NCBI RefSeq assembly: GCF_040403615.1
Contig: NZ_JBBAKG010000002.1
Span: 1-64,000, forward strand
Source of the DNA: Haliscomenobacter sp040403615
GTDB lineage: Bacteria; Bacteroidota; Bacteroidia; Chitinophagales; Saprospiraceae
Direction of reading: 5' to 3'
DNA length: 64,000 bases
How positions within the stretch are numbered: the first letter of the stretch is position 1; every line of letters starts with the position of its first letter. A program made the position numbers and the translations under genes. The notes below the pieces were generated by a model. The model did no database searches. It was given only the letters and a program-made list of their open reading frames with translations, and was not told the origin of the DNA. Shown in pieces: positions 8,531 to 16,760 of the stretch.

Positions 8531-9922
8531 ATGAACATCCAGCTATCCACTGTTGAATTGCCCAATTTCGGCATGCCTACTGCCGAACCCATTCTGAGTC
8601 AAAACATCTACGAACGACGCATCGAAAAATTGCGACAAAAGATGCAAGCCGAAGGCTTGGATGTCGTCGTCGTATACGGTGACCGTGAGCACAATGCCAA
8701 CACAACTTACCTCTGTGGCTATGATCCGCGTTTTGAAGAAAGTCTGCTTATTGTAGGTAAGACTGGGATTCCACATCTTTTGCTGGGCAACGAAGGCTGG
8801 GGCTACGCCGAATTGGCCCCCCTGCCGGTGCAACGGATTTTGTTTCAATCCCTGAGTCTAATGGGGCAAGACCGCTTGTCGGGCGTTTCCTTGCATGATG
8901 CTTTTCAGGCCGCAGGAATTACCGCAGCAAGCAATATTGGCGTAGCAGGTTGGAAGTATTTTATTCCATCCGAGTTTTCCGAACCAGAGTATCAATTTGA
9001 GACTCCTTCTTACCTCATCGATGCGCTGCGCAAAATCAGTGGCAACTACCGCCAGGTTCGCAATGCCAACGCGCTGTTTATGAATCCTGATGATGGACTG
9101 CGCATACTCAACGAGGCAGGGCAATTGGCGATGTTTGAATTTGCAGCCTGCTACACTTCAACGGGTTTGAAAAATGTGCTGTTCAACATGCAACCTGGCA
9201 TGACCGAACTGGAAGCTGCTACTTTGATGCAACTCAACGGGTTTCCGCTGGGAGCGCATACCATGCTGACCAATGGGCCACGTGCAGCGTATGGCCTACC
9301 CAGTCCATCCATGAACACTCTTAAAGTTGGGGAGCCTTTCACCATGTGCATGTGCCTATGGGGCGCCTTGAATGCCCGGGCGGGGTGGCTGGTGCGTGAC
9401 GAAACGGAGTTGCCTGCTGATGTTCAGGATTACCTACAGAAACTGGCCATTCCTTACTTTCGCGCCATCGTCAAATGGTACGAACGCATTGGCATTGGCG
9501 TGGCTGCGGGAGAATTGTACGACATCATTCATGGCGAAATTGGCGATCCTTTCTTTGGGGTAAAACTCAATCCTGGACATTTTATCCACCTCGATGAATG
9601 GGTGCATTCCCCCGTATTCAAAGGATCGGAATTGAAATTCAAATCGGGGATGGCCATGCAAGTAGATGTGATCCCGGGTACTGGAACAGCGTACCACACC
9701 AGCAATATTGAAGATGGAATTGCCCTGGCGGACGAGGCTCTAAGGGCTGAAATCGAACAGCAATTTCCAGAAATGTGGCAAAGAATTCAAGCACGCAGAC
9801 AGTTTATGGAAAAGGTTATCGGGATTAAATTGAAACCGGAAGTGCTGCCTTTTAGCAATATTCCGGCGTATTTGCCGCCGTATATGCTGAGTCCTCAGTT
9901 GGTGCTACAAGTGACAAAATAA
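8531..9922 (+). CDS. M24 (creatinase/aminopeptidase P-fold) protein, probably without metal site
   Basis: A 463-aa cytosolic protein with the two-domain M24 layout: an N-terminal creatinase-like domain (RRIEKLRQKMQAEGLDVVVV) and a C-terminal pita-bread domain from about residue 190 (AGQLAMFEFAACYTSTGLKN, NPGHFIHLDEWVHSP, GMAMQVDVIPGTG). Active M24 enzymes use two Asp, one His and two Glu to bind two metals. Where the first Asp pair should be, this protein has CMCLWGALNARAGWLVRD, and the usual IEPG motif is VDVIPG. I therefore infer a non-peptidase homologue or a changed chemistry. It lies alone on the plus strand and ends at a bidirectional terminator. Confidence 0.7.
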   Translation: MNIQLSTVELPNFGMPTAEPILSQNIYERRIEKLRQKMQAEGLDVVVVYGDREHNANTTYLCGYDPRFEESLLIVGKTGIPHLLLGNEGWGYAELAPLPVQRILFQSLSLMGQDRLSGVSLHDAFQAAGITAASNIGVAGWKYFIPSEFSEPEYQFETPSYLIDALRKISGNYRQVRNANALFMNPDDGLRILNEAGQLAMFEFAACYTSTGLKNVLFNMQPGMTELEAATLMQLNGFPLGAHTMLTNGPRAAYGLPSPSMNTLKVGEPFTMCMCLWGALNARAGWLVRDETELPADVQDYLQKLAIPYFRAIVKWYERIGIGVAAGELYDIIHGEIGDPFFGVKLNPGHFIHLDEWVHSPVFKGSELKFKSGMAMQVDVIPGTGTAYHTSNIEDGIALADEALRAEIEQQFPEMWQRIQARRQFMEKVIGIKLKPEVLPFSNIPAYLPPYMLSPQLVLQVTK

Positions 9923-9949
9923 ACCACCGCCTCAATTTCTTCAAATAAA

Positions 9950-9983
9950 AAAACGGCTGTCACTTTACAATGACAGCCGTTTT
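9950..9983. terminator. Bidirectional rho-independent terminator
   Basis: Perfect 13-bp stem AAAACGGCTGTCA (9950-9962) / TGACAGCCGTTTT (9971-9983) with an 8-nt loop. A-tract and T-tract flank it on both sides. It serves the convergent genes ending at 9922 (+) and 10001 (-). Confidence 0.95.
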
Positions 9984-10000
9984 TTTTAAAAAAAATCAGT

Positions 10001-11596
10001 TTATTTATTTCCTGCCGGCATAAAAATCCGTCGCCAGTTGATGCCTTTAGATAAGCTGCCTTCTTTAAGGGAGAACCAGATCAAGAGCGGTTTGCCCACT
10101 ACGTGATCTTCGGGTACAAAGCCCCAATAGCGAGAATCTTCGGAGTTGTGGCGGTTGTCGCCCATCATCCAGTAGTAGTTCTGCTTGAAGGTGTATTTGG
10201 TGGCTTCCTTGCCATTGACGTAAAATTTGCCATTCCTCTCCTCGAATTTATTGCCTTCATATTTGCCGATTACCCGGCGGTACACGGCAATGCTTTCAGG
10301 ATTGAGTGCAATAGTTGCTCCTTTTTTGGGAATGTAGATTGGGCCATAATTGTCCAAATCCCAGCCCTTAAAATGAGCAGTATCGTAAGGGAAAAGACGG
10401 CTTTGAGTGCGGCTCATATCGATGTGCTCTACCACGATGTTTTTGTCCATCGTTTTGAGTTTGGCTTTTTGGTCATTGTTCAGGATCAGCATCATACTTG
10501 CGCTTCCTCCGCCAACACCTTGCAATTGGTCTTCTTCCGAAATGCCCCAATCACTGAATTGCTGACTGTTGATTCCTGCACCAGAAGGATTGTATACCTG
10601 GTACATGTATTGCAAGAATTGCGGATTGGGTGCAGGTTTGCCATTGATGTACACCTGGCGGTTGCGAATTTGGAGTGAATCACCAGCCAAACCAATGCAA
10701 CGCTTGATGTAATGGTCCATTTTGTCCATCGGACGCGAAATCAAAGAGGATTGCCCCGTCATGATCATGGTACTGAATGGTGGGGGTATGCTGCCTCTGC
10801 GGGAATCATAAATACTCCAGGTTCTTTTCGGGAAAATATAGACACTATCTCCTTCAGGGTAATTGAAAACCACCGGATCATTGTGGTCAATGTTTTCCAA
10901 AGCTTTGAGGCGATTGTAAGGAAGCTTGGGATTTTCCAGGTATGATTCCTTGTTGATGACTGGAATACGGTTGTGCAGCAATGGAATCATCGCCACGGTT
11001 TGGGGCATCCGTAAGCCGTAGCTGGGCTTGCTCACAAACAAAAAGTCGCCCACCATCATCGAACCCTCCATTGAAGAAGTAGGAATTACATACGCTTCAA
11101 TCAAAAACATGCGGATGAACGCTGCCGCAAAAACGGCAAAAATAATGGCCTCGGCCCATTCGCGAATGCCTGATTTTTGGTAAGGATTTTCAGCGATTAA
11201 TTTTTTATGCTGTCGCTCGTTGGTGCGGGATTCATGCAACTTTTGGCGGTACGACCTTTCCTTGGGAAGAATTGGCCCTTCGTATTTGTCCTGCTTGTTG
11301 GTGCCCAAATACAAGAAGTAAAAGGGGGCAAACAACACAGCCAAGGCACTGTGGTAAAACTTCAATTTGCCAAATGAACGCGCCAGGTCAACCGCCAAAC
11401 CCGCATAGATGAAGATATTGACCAGTGGAATCAAAAGAAAAAAGGCGTGAATGGGTTTGCGACCAACCAGTTTGGCCCATACCAGGAAATTGTAAACGGG
11501 TACCAATCCTTTCCATCCCGCTTCGCCGCATTTTTGGAAAATGAAGTACAAACTAACGCTCAACAGTACGTAACTCAATACGAAAAACCAGATCAT
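10001..11596 (-). CDS. lepB: Signal peptidase I (S26) with N-terminal membrane extension
   Basis: A 531-aa inner-membrane serine protease that cleaves Sec signal peptides. The first ~110 residues (from MIWFFVLSYVLLSVSLYFIF) hold about three membrane segments not found in E. coli-type LepB. After a charged linker and a further helix comes the catalytic region: PTSSMEGSMMVGD with nucleophile Ser175, the Lys-containing block DHYIKRCIGLAGD, and MMGDNRHNSEDSRYWGFVP. ATG 11596 was chosen because it opens the first membrane helix; the frame continues upstream to 11740 without signal or membrane character. A long insertion between the catalytic blocks is common in Bacteroidota. A TATATTTG -7 box candidate lies at 11675-11668. 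Confidence 0.9.
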   Translation of the reverse strand: MIWFFVLSYVLLSVSLYFIFQKCGEAGWKGLVPVYNFLVWAKLVGRKPIHAFFLLIPLVNIFIYAGLAVDLARSFGKLKFYHSALAVLFAPFYFLYLGTNKQDKYEGPILPKERSYRQKLHESRTNERQHKKLIAENPYQKSGIREWAEAIIFAVFAAAFIRMFLIEAYVIPTSSMEGSMMVGDFLFVSKPSYGLRMPQTVAMIPLLHNRIPVINKESYLENPKLPYNRLKALENIDHNDPVVFNYPEGDSVYIFPKRTWSIYDSRRGSIPPPFSTMIMTGQSSLISRPMDKMDHYIKRCIGLAGDSLQIRNRQVYINGKPAPNPQFLQYMYQVYNPSGAGINSQQFSDWGISEEDQLQGVGGGSASMMLILNNDQKAKLKTMDKNIVVEHIDMSRTQSRLFPYDTAHFKGWDLDNYGPIYIPKKGATIALNPESIAVYRRVIGKYEGNKFEERNGKFYVNGKEATKYTFKQNYYWMMGDNRHNSEDSRYWGFVPEDHVVGKPLLIWFSLKEGSLSKGINWRRIFMPAGNK

Positions 11597-11733
11597 GCTC
11601 TCCAAGGTTTGTGAATGATTTTGGATGCCAGACTTGTAGCGACAAGCCTGCGTTTTTCCAGAACGCCCAAATATAAGGCTTTCAAGGTTAGTTGCGTCGC
11701 CTAATTCAAAATTACAATGGTGGATAATTATTC

Positions 11734-11851
11734 GGGGCAATAAAAAAATTAGTGTTTCATTTTGCCAAAGGATTAGATGAGTAAACGGTGCATTTCAAGT
11801 TTCTTATCTAATCCTTTGGCTCCAAGAAAATGGAACACTTATTTTTGCCCC
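11734..11851. repeat. Nested stem-loop element, copy C
   Basis: Inner stem GCCAAAGGATTAGATGAG (11764-11781) pairs with CTTATCTAATCCTTTGGC (11803-11820), 17 of 18. The 21-nt loop (11782-11802) contains AACGGTGCATTTCAAG, one base different from copy A. The outer stem is GGGGCAA.. to ..CATTTT (11734-11763) with AAAATGG.. to ..TTGCCCC (11827-11851). It starts five bases after the stop of the minus-strand gene ending at 11857. Relative to its neighbouring upstream gene it is in the opposite orientation to copy A. Confidence 0.85.
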
Positions 11852-11856
11852 ACTGC

Positions 11857-13083
11857 TTAAGCAGATTGCAATTCAATCACCGTGACTTCGGGTAAGATGC
11901 CCACTCTGCCAGGATAGCCCAGGAATCCCAAACCTCGGTTCACGTATAAAAACTGCTCTCCTTGCTGGTAAAGCCCTGCCCATTGTTTGTACATGAATTG
12001 AGCCGGACTCCATTTGATCCAACCTGGAATTTCTATACCAAATTGAAAACCATGGGTGTGGCCAGAAAAAGTAACATTAATGTCTTTGAATTCTGGAACA
12101 ATTTGAAAATCCCAGTGCGAAGGATCATGCGAAAGCAGCAATTTTACATTGACGCCATCCGATCCTTGATGGGCATCGGCCAGGCGGCCTTTTTTAGGAA
12201 ATTGAGGCAAGGCCGAATAGTTTTCAACGCCAATGACTGCTATTTTTTCATCGTTGATTTCGAGAATCCGGTGTTCATTTAGCAGCAAATTCCAACCCAA
12301 TTTCTTGTGTATGCCTTTTAATTTGTCCAGGTTGGCCTCTTTGGCCTCGTCGCTGTCCCAGTGGTGGTAATCGCCGTAATCGTGGTTGCCCAATACCGAA
12401 TAAACCCCGTATTTGGCTTCGATTTTGTCAAAAACATCCATAAAGTCAGTCATCTCCTCGGCATGGTCATTGACCAGATCACCCGTAAAAAAAACCAGAT
12501 CAGCCTTTTGGGCATTGATCATCTCGATCGCATTTTTTACCGGTTCTTTGAAGGTAAAGCTGCCTGAGTGAATATCCGAAATTTGCACAATTTTTAGCCC
12601 CACCAATTTGGGCGAAAGCCCCTTGATCCCGATTGACTGTTGAAATACCCGATAGCGGTAGGGATTACGAACAATGCCATAGGTCAGGGTGAAAAACGGA
12701 ATCGCTCCCAGGACAAGTCCCATTTTACTCAAAAACTTGGAACGACCGATGTCGAAATTGGTTTCCCCATTGTATTTCTGCACTGCAAAAGTGAACAAAC
12801 GACGCAGGTCATCGATGAGCAAAAGGGGAACGATCAAAAACTTGGAAATATAAATGATGAAAACAAAGGTTCGGGAATAGGTCTCCATGTTTTTGCTCCA
12901 GCCATCGGCCCAACCCCAGGAATGTGCCAAAAGGTAAAACAGCGTAAAGGCTGTCAGCGACCAGAATAGGCCATAGATGATGTTTTTGGTCAAGGGCGAC
13001 CAATCTTGAGCCAATAACCGGATCGCTTGAAAGCTATAAAAATCAATGGCCAGTAAAACCAGGATAAAAATGGTAAATCGCAT
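11857..13083 (-). CDS. Membrane-anchored calcineurin-like metallophosphoesterase
   Basis: A 408-aa protein with about four N-terminal membrane segments (residues 1-125), then a cytoplasmic or periplasmic YkuE-type metallophosphoesterase domain. The dimetal motifs are all present in order: QISDIHSGS (D-x-H), FFTGDLVND (GD), VLGNHDYGD (GNHD), LLSHDPSHW and FSGHTHGF (GHTH). Such proteins hydrolyse phosphoesters; the UDP-diacylglucosamine pyrophosphatase LpxG type is one possibility, but the substrate cannot be read from the motifs. Length and layout are normal for the family. It is divergent from kdsA. Confidence 0.88.
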   Translation of the reverse strand: MRFTIFILVLLAIDFYSFQAIRLLAQDWSPLTKNIIYGLFWSLTAFTLFYLLAHSWGWADGWSKNMETYSRTFVFIIYISKFLIVPLLLIDDLRRLFTFAVQKYNGETNFDIGRSKFLSKMGLVLGAIPFFTLTYGIVRNPYRYRVFQQSIGIKGLSPKLVGLKIVQISDIHSGSFTFKEPVKNAIEMINAQKADLVFFTGDLVNDHAEEMTDFMDVFDKIEAKYGVYSVLGNHDYGDYHHWDSDEAKEANLDKLKGIHKKLGWNLLLNEHRILEINDEKIAVIGVENYSALPQFPKKGRLADAHQGSDGVNVKLLLSHDPSHWDFQIVPEFKDINVTFSGHTHGFQFGIEIPGWIKWSPAQFMYKQWAGLYQQGEQFLYVNRGLGFLGYPGRVGILPEVTVIELQSA

Positions 13084-13146
13084 TTTGATTCAATTGATAA
13101 ACATTCGTTTAACACCGCAATTCAACAAAGGGATTAATTTAAAACG

Positions 13147-13154
13147 TAAATTTG
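13147..13154 (+). promoter_or_regulatory. Candidate -7 box of kdsA promoter
   Basis: TAAATTTG matches the Bacteroidota sigma-ABfr -7 consensus TAnnTTTG and lies 25 nt before the kdsA ATG. No clear -33 TTTG was found at the usual spacing. Confidence 0.4.
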
Positions 13155-13179
13155 TGATTTCTTAGACCACAAATCAATT

Positions 13180-13992
13180 ATGCTGGACAAAATACCCAAA
13201 CTTAAGCATTTGCAAAGCGGTAATTTCTTCCTGATTGCAGGCCCTTGCGCTATTGAAGGTGAAGAAGTCGCTTTTGAAATCGCAGAAAAGGTGCACCGCA
13301 TCTGCACGCAATTCGAAATTCCTTATATCTTTAAGGGATCATACCGCAAAGCCAATCGTTCGCGCCTCGATTCTTTTACGGGAATTGGCGACGAACAAGC
13401 ATTGGAGATACTTCTGAAAATAAGCCAACACTACGACATTCCAGTTACCACCGACATTCATACCGACGAGGAAGCCGCACACGCTGCAAAATACGTAGAT
13501 GTGCTCCAAATTCCTGCTTTTTTGTGCCGACAAACCAGTCTTTTAGTTGCTGCTGCAGACACCGGAAAAGTAGTGAATGTAAAGAAAGGCCAGTTCATGA
13601 GCCCTGAAGCCATGAAGTATGCCGTGGATAAAATCCAACAATCAGGTAATGACAAAATCATCCTGACCGAGCGTGGGGTTACTTTTGGGTATCAGGATTT
13701 GGTGATTGACTATCGGGGGCTTCCAGTGATGCAATCTTTCGGAGTACCCGTCGTTTTGGATTGTACTCACTCACTACAACAACCCAACCAAGCCAGCGGC
13801 GTTACGGGCGGCAGGCCTGCACTCATCGAAACGGTAGCTAAAGCGGCTATTGCGGTTGGCGTTGATGGCTTGTTTATCGAAACGCATCCTCGACCCATGG
13901 AGGCCAAATCCGATGCAGCAAATATGTTGCCCTTGGAACGCCTGGAACCAATGTTGGAAAAGTTGGTGAAAATCCGTGCAGCCATTTTATAA
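13180..13992 (+). CDS. kdsA: 3-deoxy-8-phosphooctulonate (KDO-8-P) synthase
   Basis: A 270-aa cytosolic enzyme that condenses phosphoenolpyruvate with arabinose-5-phosphate to KDO-8-phosphate for lipopolysaccharide core synthesis. Diagnostic blocks are AGPCAIEG (residues 20-27), FKGSYRKANRS, TDIHTD, NVKKGQFMSP and VLDCTHSLQQPN. Cys23 in GPCAIE is the metal-binding cysteine of the metal-dependent class (as in Aquifex); the metal-independent E. coli class has Asn there, so this copy should need a divalent metal. Length is normal. The following exported-protein gene starts 10 nt downstream, so the two are probably cotranscribed. Confidence 0.95.
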   Translation: MLDKIPKLKHLQSGNFFLIAGPCAIEGEEVAFEIAEKVHRICTQFEIPYIFKGSYRKANRSRLDSFTGIGDEQALEILLKISQHYDIPVTTDIHTDEEAAHAAKYVDVLQIPAFLCRQTSLLVAAADTGKVVNVKKGQFMSPEAMKYAVDKIQQSGNDKIILTERGVTFGYQDLVIDYRGLPVMQSFGVPVVLDCTHSLQQPNQASGVTGGRPALIETVAKAAIAVGVDGLFIETHPRPMEAKSDAANMLPLERLEPMLEKLVKIRAAIL

Positions 13993-14002
13993 AACTTACA
14001 AC

Positions 14003-14431
14003 ATGTTGAAGAAGTCTTTGTTAGCCTGTTTACTTTTTGCATTACCACTTTTAGTCAATGCTCAGATTAAACGTACCATTCATGAGGTGATTGAGTTGTC
14101 GGATTCGATTCAGGTCATTACTTGCGAATTTTATGACTCTTTAAAGATACAGAGCTGGCCAAGCAATTCAATTATGTTGGAAATCACCATCAACCATAAA
14201 GACCACAGCACCGATAGTATACTCAAGGGCTTAATCGAAAAAGGCCGCTACCGCTTAGATCCCGTCAAATCGATGGATCGAATGCACCTTAAATTTGATT
14301 TGCGCAACCGAGGTATCCTAAATACACTGACCAGCGGAGAAATTCCAGAAGAGGTCAGCGTCAATATTTTCATTCCAGATGATTTTGAACAGGGGCAAAA
14401 AGGGGAATGGAAACGAAAAAAACATCCGTAG
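14003..14431 (+). CDS. Exported hypothetical protein, 3' end cut by a repeat
   Basis: A 142-aa protein with a signal peptide (MLKKSLLACLLFALPLLVNA) and a beta-strand-rich mature part like the start of DUF4097-type beta-helical proteins (DSIQVITCEFYDSLKIQSWP). ATG 14003 is preferred over 13976 because the signal peptide begins there. The protein stops abruptly with GEWKRKKHP, and its TAG (14429-14431) is the first codon supplied by a palindromic repeat. I infer that the original gene was longer and that the repeat replaced the 3' part. Family only tentatively guessed. Confidence 0.6.
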   Translation: MLKKSLLACLLFALPLLVNAQIKRTIHEVIELSDSIQVITCEFYDSLKIQSWPSNSIMLEITINHKDHSTDSILKGLIEKGRYRLDPVKSMDRMHLKFDLRNRGILNTLTSGEIPEEVSVNIFIPDDFEQGQKGEWKRKKHP

Positions 14432-14482
14432 GGACACTCCTCGCGGGTGTCCCGGGCGACCGCAAGGGTCGCCCCGACGGGA
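14428..14482. repeat. GGGACAC/GGGCGACC double-hairpin repeat
   Basis: Two adjacent hairpins: GGGACACTC (14431-14439) with GGGTGTCCC (14445-14453), and GGGCGACC (14454-14461) with GGTCGCCC (14467-14474) on a GCAA-type loop. GC content is far above that of the flanks. It supplies the TAG stop of the gene before it. It is translated in the unlikely upstream extension of the gene after it. Confidence 0.8.
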
Positions 14483-14502
14483 AGATCAAGAGAATTAAAG
14501 TC

Positions 14503-16071
14503 ATGTTGCACGAAATCGATATAAAACTACTACCGGCAGAAGCGAAAGATGAAGCAATAATTCGCAGTAAGGTTGCCGGGAAATTGCAGTTGCGGGAAGA
14601 CCAAATTCAAGAATTGCGCGTGCTGCGCCGTTCCGTGGATGCTCGTAGTAGCCAGCCTCTTTATTTGTTAAAAGTTGCAGTGTATACTGGAGAATCCTAC
14701 CAGGCCGAACCGGCTATTCTGCCCCAATTCAAGTCGGTGGCCGATCGGCCAGTAGTAGTTATTGTTGGAGCAGGACCCGCAGGGTATTTTGCTGCATTGG
14801 AATTGATTGAACAAGGGATCAAACCCATAGTGTTGGACCGTGGCAAGGATGTGCGAGCCAGAAGGCGTGATTTACGCGCCATTCAACAATTTGGGCTGGT
14901 AGATCCCCATTCCAATTATTGTTTTGGCGAAGGGGGGGCTGGAACCTACTCTGATGGCAAACTGTATACCCGTTCCCACAAACGCGGCACCATTGACAAA
15001 GCCATGCAGTTGTTGGTGGAACACGGCGCATCTTCCGAAATCCTGATTGATGCCCATCCACACATTGGATCAAACAAGCTTCCCAACATCGTTTCCAATA
15101 TTCGGGCTACGATTGAATACTACGGAGGTGAAGTGCATTTTGAAAGCTATGTCACCGATTTCATCGTGCAGAATCAACGCATGATTGGGGTGGTGGTCAA
15201 TGAAGCCATTGAGCACCGAGGCGAAGCAGTGGTGCTGGCCACGGGGCATTCGGCGCGTGACATCTATTACCTCTTGCATCGACACAATATTGCGATTGAA
15301 GCCAAGCCTTTTGCGCTGGGAGTGCGCATTGAGCATTCCCAAGGCTTGATTGACCGCATTCAATACCATTTGCCGGATCGAGGCGAACACCTTCCTGCGG
15401 CCAGTTACAAACTGGTGACGCAGGTAGCAGGTAGAGGGGTATTTTCCTTTTGCATGTGCCCTGGAGGCTTGGTCGTCCCAGCGGCAACTGCTCCTGGAGA
15501 AATTGTAGTCAACGGCATGTCCATGTCGAAGCGGGATTCCCCTTATGCCAATTCTGGAACCGTGGTAGCTGTTGAACTGGAAGACCTGCTGCCTTTTCAA
15601 GCACATGGCGTATTTGCCGGACTGGAGTTTCAGCGCGCAGTGGAACAAGCCATGTTCAAATTCGGAGATGGGACACAAAAAGCACCTGCACAGCGTTTGA
15701 CCGATTTTGTGAAAGGCAAACTTTCGGCTAGTTTGCCAGGAACCTCTTACATCCCCGGATTGATTTCAGCGCCATTGCAAGAGTTGTTGCCTGCTTCGAT
15801 TTACGATCGCTTGAAAAAAGGAGTGGTTGATTTTGGCCGAAAGATGAAGGGCTATTATACGGAAGAAGCCAACGTCGTTGGTACCGAAAGCCGCACCAGT
15901 GCACCCGTGCGGATTCCGCGCAATGCCCAAACTTATATGCATGATGGCATGGAAGGACTTTTCCCCAGCGGGGAGGGAGCAGGGTATGCAGGAGGAATTA
16001 TTTCGGCAGCAATGGATGGACAAAATGTTGCCAAAGCCATCAAAAACTATCTTAGTAATGTGGCAAAATGA
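14503..16071 (+). CDS. FAD-dependent dehydrogenase (COG2509 type)
   Basis: A 522-aa cytosolic flavoprotein. The dinucleotide-binding motif VVIVGAGPAGYFAALELIEQ lies near residue 82, preceded by an ~80-residue N-terminal domain typical of these FAD-dependent dehydrogenases. The second signature is FGEGGAGTYSDGKLYTR, and the C-terminal FAD block is GLFPSGEGAGYAGGIISAAM. Its physiological substrate is not known. The start was set at ATG 14503 (MLHEIDIKLLPAEAKD); the frame runs back to 14407 but that extension translates the palindromic repeat 14428-14482 and is probably not expressed. The TGA stop (16069-16071) is followed by an A/T-rich repeated segment. Confidence 0.85.
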   Translation: MLHEIDIKLLPAEAKDEAIIRSKVAGKLQLREDQIQELRVLRRSVDARSSQPLYLLKVAVYTGESYQAEPAILPQFKSVADRPVVVIVGAGPAGYFAALELIEQGIKPIVLDRGKDVRARRRDLRAIQQFGLVDPHSNYCFGEGGAGTYSDGKLYTRSHKRGTIDKAMQLLVEHGASSEILIDAHPHIGSNKLPNIVSNIRATIEYYGGEVHFESYVTDFIVQNQRMIGVVVNEAIEHRGEAVVLATGHSARDIYYLLHRHNIAIEAKPFALGVRIEHSQGLIDRIQYHLPDRGEHLPAASYKLVTQVAGRGVFSFCMCPGGLVVPAATAPGEIVVNGMSMSKRDSPYANSGTVVAVELEDLLPFQAHGVFAGLEFQRAVEQAMFKFGDGTQKAPAQRLTDFVKGKLSASLPGTSYIPGLISAPLQELLPASIYDRLKKGVVDFGRKMKGYYTEEANVVGTESRTSAPVRIPRNAQTYMHDGMEGLFPSGEGAGYAGGIISAAMDGQNVAKAIKNYLSNVAK

Positions 16072-16075
16072 TCAT

Positions 16076-16094
16076 TTATTTTTTTATCGCCCCT
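16076..16094 (-). repeat. 19-bp sequence shared with 61951-61969
   Basis: TTATTTTTTTATCGCCCCT is the exact reverse complement of 61951-61969 and differs at two positions from the outer arm of the stem-loop element at 11734. It begins four bases after a stop codon. It may be a degenerate arm of that element family. Confidence 0.5.
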
Positions 16095-16219
16095 TAATTC
16101 GAAAGGAAAACGGTTATTTTTTTGAAGATCCTTGCGATTAAATATTTTCCTGTAGATTGATGCCATAACCCAATAAGGGTAGTATCTTGCATCACCAAAT
16201 TACTTACCAAATTGTAGAC

Positions 16220-16639
16220 ATGAAAGCCATCACGGACCTTATTGGTCGAATGTGTATTTCGCTAATTTTTTTCTACGAGGCCTACGATTCCATTGCTTAT
16301 GCAAAGGCTACGAAGGAAACCATGACAGAATATGGCTTGCTGTGGCGTCAAGACTTGCTGTTTTATGGTGCAGTGGTCGCTTTGGTGCTGGGAAGCATTT
16401 TGGTGCTAATTGGATACCGATCCAGCCTGGGTGCCTTTTTACTGCTGGCCTACTGGATTCCGGTCACGTTCATTGTACATTCCTTTTGGAACGACCCTCC
16501 AGATATGCGCAGAATGGAGTCCATCCATTTTATGAAAAACATTGCCATCGTTGGAGGATTGCTATCTGTGCTCGTAAATGGGAGTGGTAAATACAGCATT
16601 CGAAGATTATTTGCTACTTTTAGGGTTCGCAACGCATAA
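16220..16639 (+). CDS. DoxX-like small membrane protein
   Basis: A 139-aa integral membrane protein with four hydrophobic helices: around DLIGRMCISLIFFYEAYDSI, LFYGAVVALVLGSILVLIGY, LGAFLLLAYWIPVTFIVHSF, and NIAIVGGLLSVLVNGSG. The helix pattern and the HSFWND loop fit the DoxX family of small quinone-redox-associated membrane proteins, though the specific role is unknown. ATG 16220 was chosen over 16187 because it starts just before the first helix (MKAITDLIGR). It lies between two unrelated genes and shows no operon link. Confidence 0.7.
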   Translation: MKAITDLIGRMCISLIFFYEAYDSIAYAKATKETMTEYGLLWRQDLLFYGAVVALVLGSILVLIGYRSSLGAFLLLAYWIPVTFIVHSFWNDPPDMRRMESIHFMKNIAIVGGLLSVLVNGSGKYSIRRLFATFRVRNA

Positions 16640-16760
16640 AGCAAAGAAATTTATATTTTTAATATATGTAAATTTTTTTGTGTTTTGCATATCTTTACCT
16701 TTATCCGGTTGGATTTCATTTGTTCATTCAGGAAATTTACCTCTATTAAAAGCGACAAAC

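Noticed and set aside
14407..14502. N-terminal extension of the FAD-dependent dehydrogenase
   Set aside because: The frame is open, but it translates the GGGACAC/GGGCGACC repeat; the conserved domain begins at ATG 14503.
16578..16760. 61-residue extension of the LytTR regulator
   Set aside because: It overlaps the previous gene, and the receiver domain starts exactly at GTG 16761.
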